This document shows, piece after piece, positions 12,521 to 14,278 of a stretch of DNA of 14,278 nt. Made by a program: the position numbers and the translations under genes. This DNA comes from Betaproteobacteria bacterium UBA5216. GTDB taxonomy: Bacteria > Pseudomonadota > Gammaproteobacteria > Burkholderiales > SG8-41. The stretch is taken from assembly GCA_002412495.1 (NCBI GenBank), contig DHVE01000091.1, positions 1 through 14,278 of the forward strand. Reading direction: 5' to 3'. The first letter of the stretch is position 1. Each line of letters begins with the position of its first letter. The notes below the pieces were generated by a model. It was not told the origin of the DNA. It searched no databases and was given only the letters and a program-made list of their open reading frames with translations.

Positions 12521-13911
12521 CAGATTTTTTTCGCGAGCTCGGCCGCCTTGCCGATGTAATTGGCCGGCGTCAGCGCCAGCAGACGCTTTTTCTCGGCGTC
12601 GGGGATGCCGGTAAGGCCGTTAATGAACACGGCCAGGGTATCGCGATTGATGCCGGCCTTGCCGCGGGTCAGTTCCTTTAATTGTTCGTATGCGCCGCTG
12701 ACGTTATAGCGGCGCATCACGGTTTGTATCGGCTCGGCCAGTACTTCCCAATTGGCGTCGAGGTCTTCCGCGAGCCGTGCGGGATTGGCTTCGAGTTTGT
12801 TCAGCCCCTTGAGGCATGAATCGCAGGCGAGTAACGTGTAGCCCAGCGCGACCCCCATGTTGCGCAACACGGTGGAGTCGGTGAGATCGCGCTGCCAGCG
12901 CGAGATCGGCAGTTTCTCCGAGAGGTGCCTCAGCACGGCATTCGCAAGGCCGAGATTGCCTTCGGCGTTTTCGAAATCGATTGGGTTCACCTTGTGCGGC
13001 ATGGTGGATGAACCGATCTCGCCGGCCTTGGTTTTTTGCTTGAAATAGCCCAGCGAGATGTAACCCCAGATATCGCGATTCAGATCGATGAGTATCGTGT
13101 TGACACGCGCGAAGGCGTCGAACAGTTCCGCCATCGCATCATGCGGCTCGATCTGGATGGTATAGGGGTTGAACGTAAGCCCAAGATGCTCGACGAAGTT
13201 GCGCGCGAAGATTTCCCATTGCACATCCGGGTAGGCCACGACATGCGCGTTGTAATTGCCGACGGCGCCGTTGATCTTGCCCATCAACGACACCTTGGCG
13301 ATATTGTCGCGGGCGCGCCGCAGTCGATGCACGACATTGGCGAGCTCCTTGCCCAGCGTGGTCGGCGACGCCGGCTGACCGTGCGTGTGCGCGAGCATGG
13401 GCATGTCCGCGAGATTGTGCGCGTGCGCCGTGAGCCGCGTGACGACGCCATCCAGCGCCGGCAGCATCACGGTGTCGCGCGCGCCCTTCAGCATCAGCGC
13501 ATGGCACAGATTATTGATGTCTTCGGAGGTGCAGGCGAAGTGGATGAACTCGGCAACGTTTTCGATTTCGGCGTTGCCGGCGAGTTTTTCCTTGAGAAAG
13601 TACTCGACGGCTTTTACATCGTGATTGGTGGTGGCCTCGATGGCCTTGACGCGTTCGCCATCGGCCTCGGAAAAACCGGCCACCAGCGCGTCGAGCGCGG
13701 CGACCGTGGCGGCGGAAAACGGCGGCACTTCGACGAGCGTGGGTTCGGCGGCCAGGGCTTTCAGCCACTCGATCTCGACTTGCACGCGAAAGCGGATCAA
13801 CGCCCATTCGCTGAACAGCGCGCGTAACGGCGCGACTCTGGATTGATAACGGCCGTCGAGCGGCGACAGCGCGGTGAGCGGCGTTAATGGTAAGGCGGGA
13901 AGAGTGGTCAT
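12520..13911 (-). CDS. purB: Adenylosuccinate lyase PurB
   Basis: PurB catalyses two fumarate-releasing steps of purine synthesis: SAICAR to AICAR and adenylosuccinate to AMP, in the cytoplasm. The 463-aa protein belongs to the fumarase/aspartase superfamily and shows its three conserved regions: TSEDINN (128-134), HTHGQPASPTT (175-185, catalytic His) and the flexible signature loop GSSTMPHKVNPIDFENAEGN (300-319, catalytic Ser). The N-terminal LTALSPLDGRYQSRV is typical of the E. coli-type enzyme (456 aa). No strong ribosome binding site precedes the ATG, but no other Met fits the family N-terminus. It is the first gene of a two-gene unit with cnoX and is divergent from the MmgE/PrpD gene at 13982 across a 70-bp gap. 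The gene looks complete. Confidence 0.98.
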   Translation of the reverse strand: MTTLPALPLTPLTALSPLDGRYQSRVAPLRALFSEWALIRFRVQVEIEWLKALAAEPTLVEVPPFSAATVAALDALVAGFSEADGERVKAIEATTNHDVKAVEYFLKEKLAGNAEIENVAEFIHFACTSEDINNLCHALMLKGARDTVMLPALDGVVTRLTAHAHNLADMPMLAHTHGQPASPTTLGKELANVVHRLRRARDNIAKVSLMGKINGAVGNYNAHVVAYPDVQWEIFARNFVEHLGLTFNPYTIQIEPHDAMAELFDAFARVNTILIDLNRDIWGYISLGYFKQKTKAGEIGSSTMPHKVNPIDFENAEGNLGLANAVLRHLSEKLPISRWQRDLTDSTVLRNMGVALGYTLLACDSCLKGLNKLEANPARLAEDLDANWEVLAEPIQTVMRRYNVSGAYEQLKELTRGKAGINRDTLAVFINGLTGIPDAEKKRLLALTPANYIGKAAELAKKI

Positions 13912-13981
13912 GGAAATCTTGTAAAATTGAAGCGTACTTTAACATACGTAACGAACCATCCATGATATTCAGGGGAACCCC
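13912..13981. promoter_or_regulatory. Divergent intergenic region between purB and the MmgE/PrpD gene
   Basis: This 70-bp gap must carry at least the 5' signals of both genes. It is more AT-rich than its surroundings (TTGTAAAATTGAAG, 13919-13932; CTTTAACATACG, 13937-13948). A weak plus-strand pair, TTGTAA (13919-13924) and TAACAT (13940-13945), has a 15-bp spacing. AGGGGA (13971-13976) is a clear ribosome binding site for the gene starting at 13982. I cannot assign a convincing promoter or a purine-repressor site. Confidence 0.35.
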
Positions 13982-14278
13982 ATGACCACCGCCAGCCAGA
14001 CACTTGCCGGTTACGCCGCCGGCCTCAAATACGAACAAATTCCGACCGAGGTCGTCGAGCGCGCGAAGGATTGCCTGATCGACACCGTGGCCGCGTGTGT
14101 GCTGGGCGCGCAAATGCCGTGGACGCAAACCGTGATTGAGTATGCGAAGCGCAACAGCGCGCCGGGCGAATCGAACGTGCTGGGCACGCCGATCAAGGTG
14201 CGCGCGCCGTTTGCCTGTTTGTGCAACGGCGCCGCGGCGCATGCGTTTGAACTGGATGCCTTGTGCGAGCCCAGCGTG
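13982..14278 (+). CDS. MmgE/PrpD family protein, N-terminal part (3' end outside window)
   Basis: The first 99 residues of a second MmgE/PrpD-family protein are visible. They show the family N-terminus: LAGYAAGLKYEQIPTEVVERAKDCLIDTVAACVLG (8-42), the helix with TVIEYAKRN, and the conserved NGAAAHAFELDALCEPSV region that helps form the active site in this family, where NGxxAHxxDxDD is more usual. The acidic pair here is reduced to ELDAL, so the substrate may differ from 2-methylcitrate. The ATG at 13982 has AGGGGA 5-6 nt upstream. The gene is divergent from purB, so it starts a new transcription unit. It does not overlap in sequence with the MmgE/PrpD fragment at 1-915, so whether the two are close paralogues cannot be judged. 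Confidence 0.88.
   Translation, partial: MTTASQTLAGYAAGLKYEQIPTEVVERAKDCLIDTVAACVLGAQMPWTQTVIEYAKRNSAPGESNVLGTPIKVRAPFACLCNGAAAHAFELDALCEPSV

Noticed and set aside
13036..13827. Plus-strand open frame of 263 codons opposite purB
   Set aside because: It is fully antisense to purB, with biased Arg/Val/Gly/Asp composition and no family motif; PurB is confirmed by its catalytic signatures.
13972..13981. GGGGAACCCC as an operator or terminator before the second MmgE/PrpD gene
   Set aside because: It is only a 4-bp inverted repeat around AA, and the GGGGA part is explained as the ribosome binding site.
1..14278. CRISPR arrays, insertion sequences, phage or defence genes
   Set aside because: No regularly spaced long repeats, transposase or integrase motifs, or toxin-antitoxin-like gene pairs were seen on either strand.

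Overview
The window comes from a GC-rich proteobacterium, most likely a betaproteobacterium. Three things point there: the conserved order queA-tgt-yajC-secD-secF, a Bug/TctC-type tricarboxylate-binding receptor (a family strongly expanded in Betaproteobacteria), and DedA, CnoX and PurB proteins of proteobacterial type. The lineage is inferred from gene content; no rRNA is present. No stretch longer than about 300 bases lacks a gene.

Region 1 (1-4595, + strand) is a compact catabolic-looking cluster. It holds the C-terminal two thirds of an MmgE/PrpD-family protein, a TcuA-like FAD dehydrogenase, a Bug/TctC periplasmic receptor that overlaps it by 4 nt (ATGA), and, 69 nt further on, a CapA-family metallophosphatase-like protein. 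Together they suggest uptake sensing and oxidation or dehydration of a di- or tricarboxylic acid. The membrane transporter (TctA/TctB) and the electron-transfer partner (TcuB) are absent here. A small ABM-domain monooxygenase (4613-4924, - strand) converges on this cluster across a GC-rich hairpin.

Region 2 (4987-11636) is core housekeeping. tRNA-Leu(CAA) on the - strand is divergent from queA. queA and tgt (queuosine modification of tRNA) are followed by yajC-secD-secF (accessory Sec translocase subunits) and dedA (membrane protein of the DedA superfamily). The 111-bp tRNA/queA divergent region has a perfect -10 box on each strand and a perfect 14-bp palindrome between them. The queA -10 box lies so close to the ATG that the mRNA is probably leaderless. 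The yajC-secD gap holds GTGAGG-type inverted repeats that appear to have replaced the secD ribosome binding site. A possible 42-aa small ORF follows dedA.

Region 3 (11663-13911, - strand) is purB followed by cnoX (thioredoxin-TPR chaperedoxin), overlapping by 1 nt. Divergent from purB, a second MmgE/PrpD gene starts at 13982 and runs off the window, so the housekeeping block is bracketed by MmgE/PrpD genes.

I see no CRISPR array, phage gene, insertion sequence or defence system. The most unusual material is the incomplete carboxylate-catabolism cluster with its cytoplasmic CapA-like protein, plus the regulatory and repeat signals around queA and yajC-secD.
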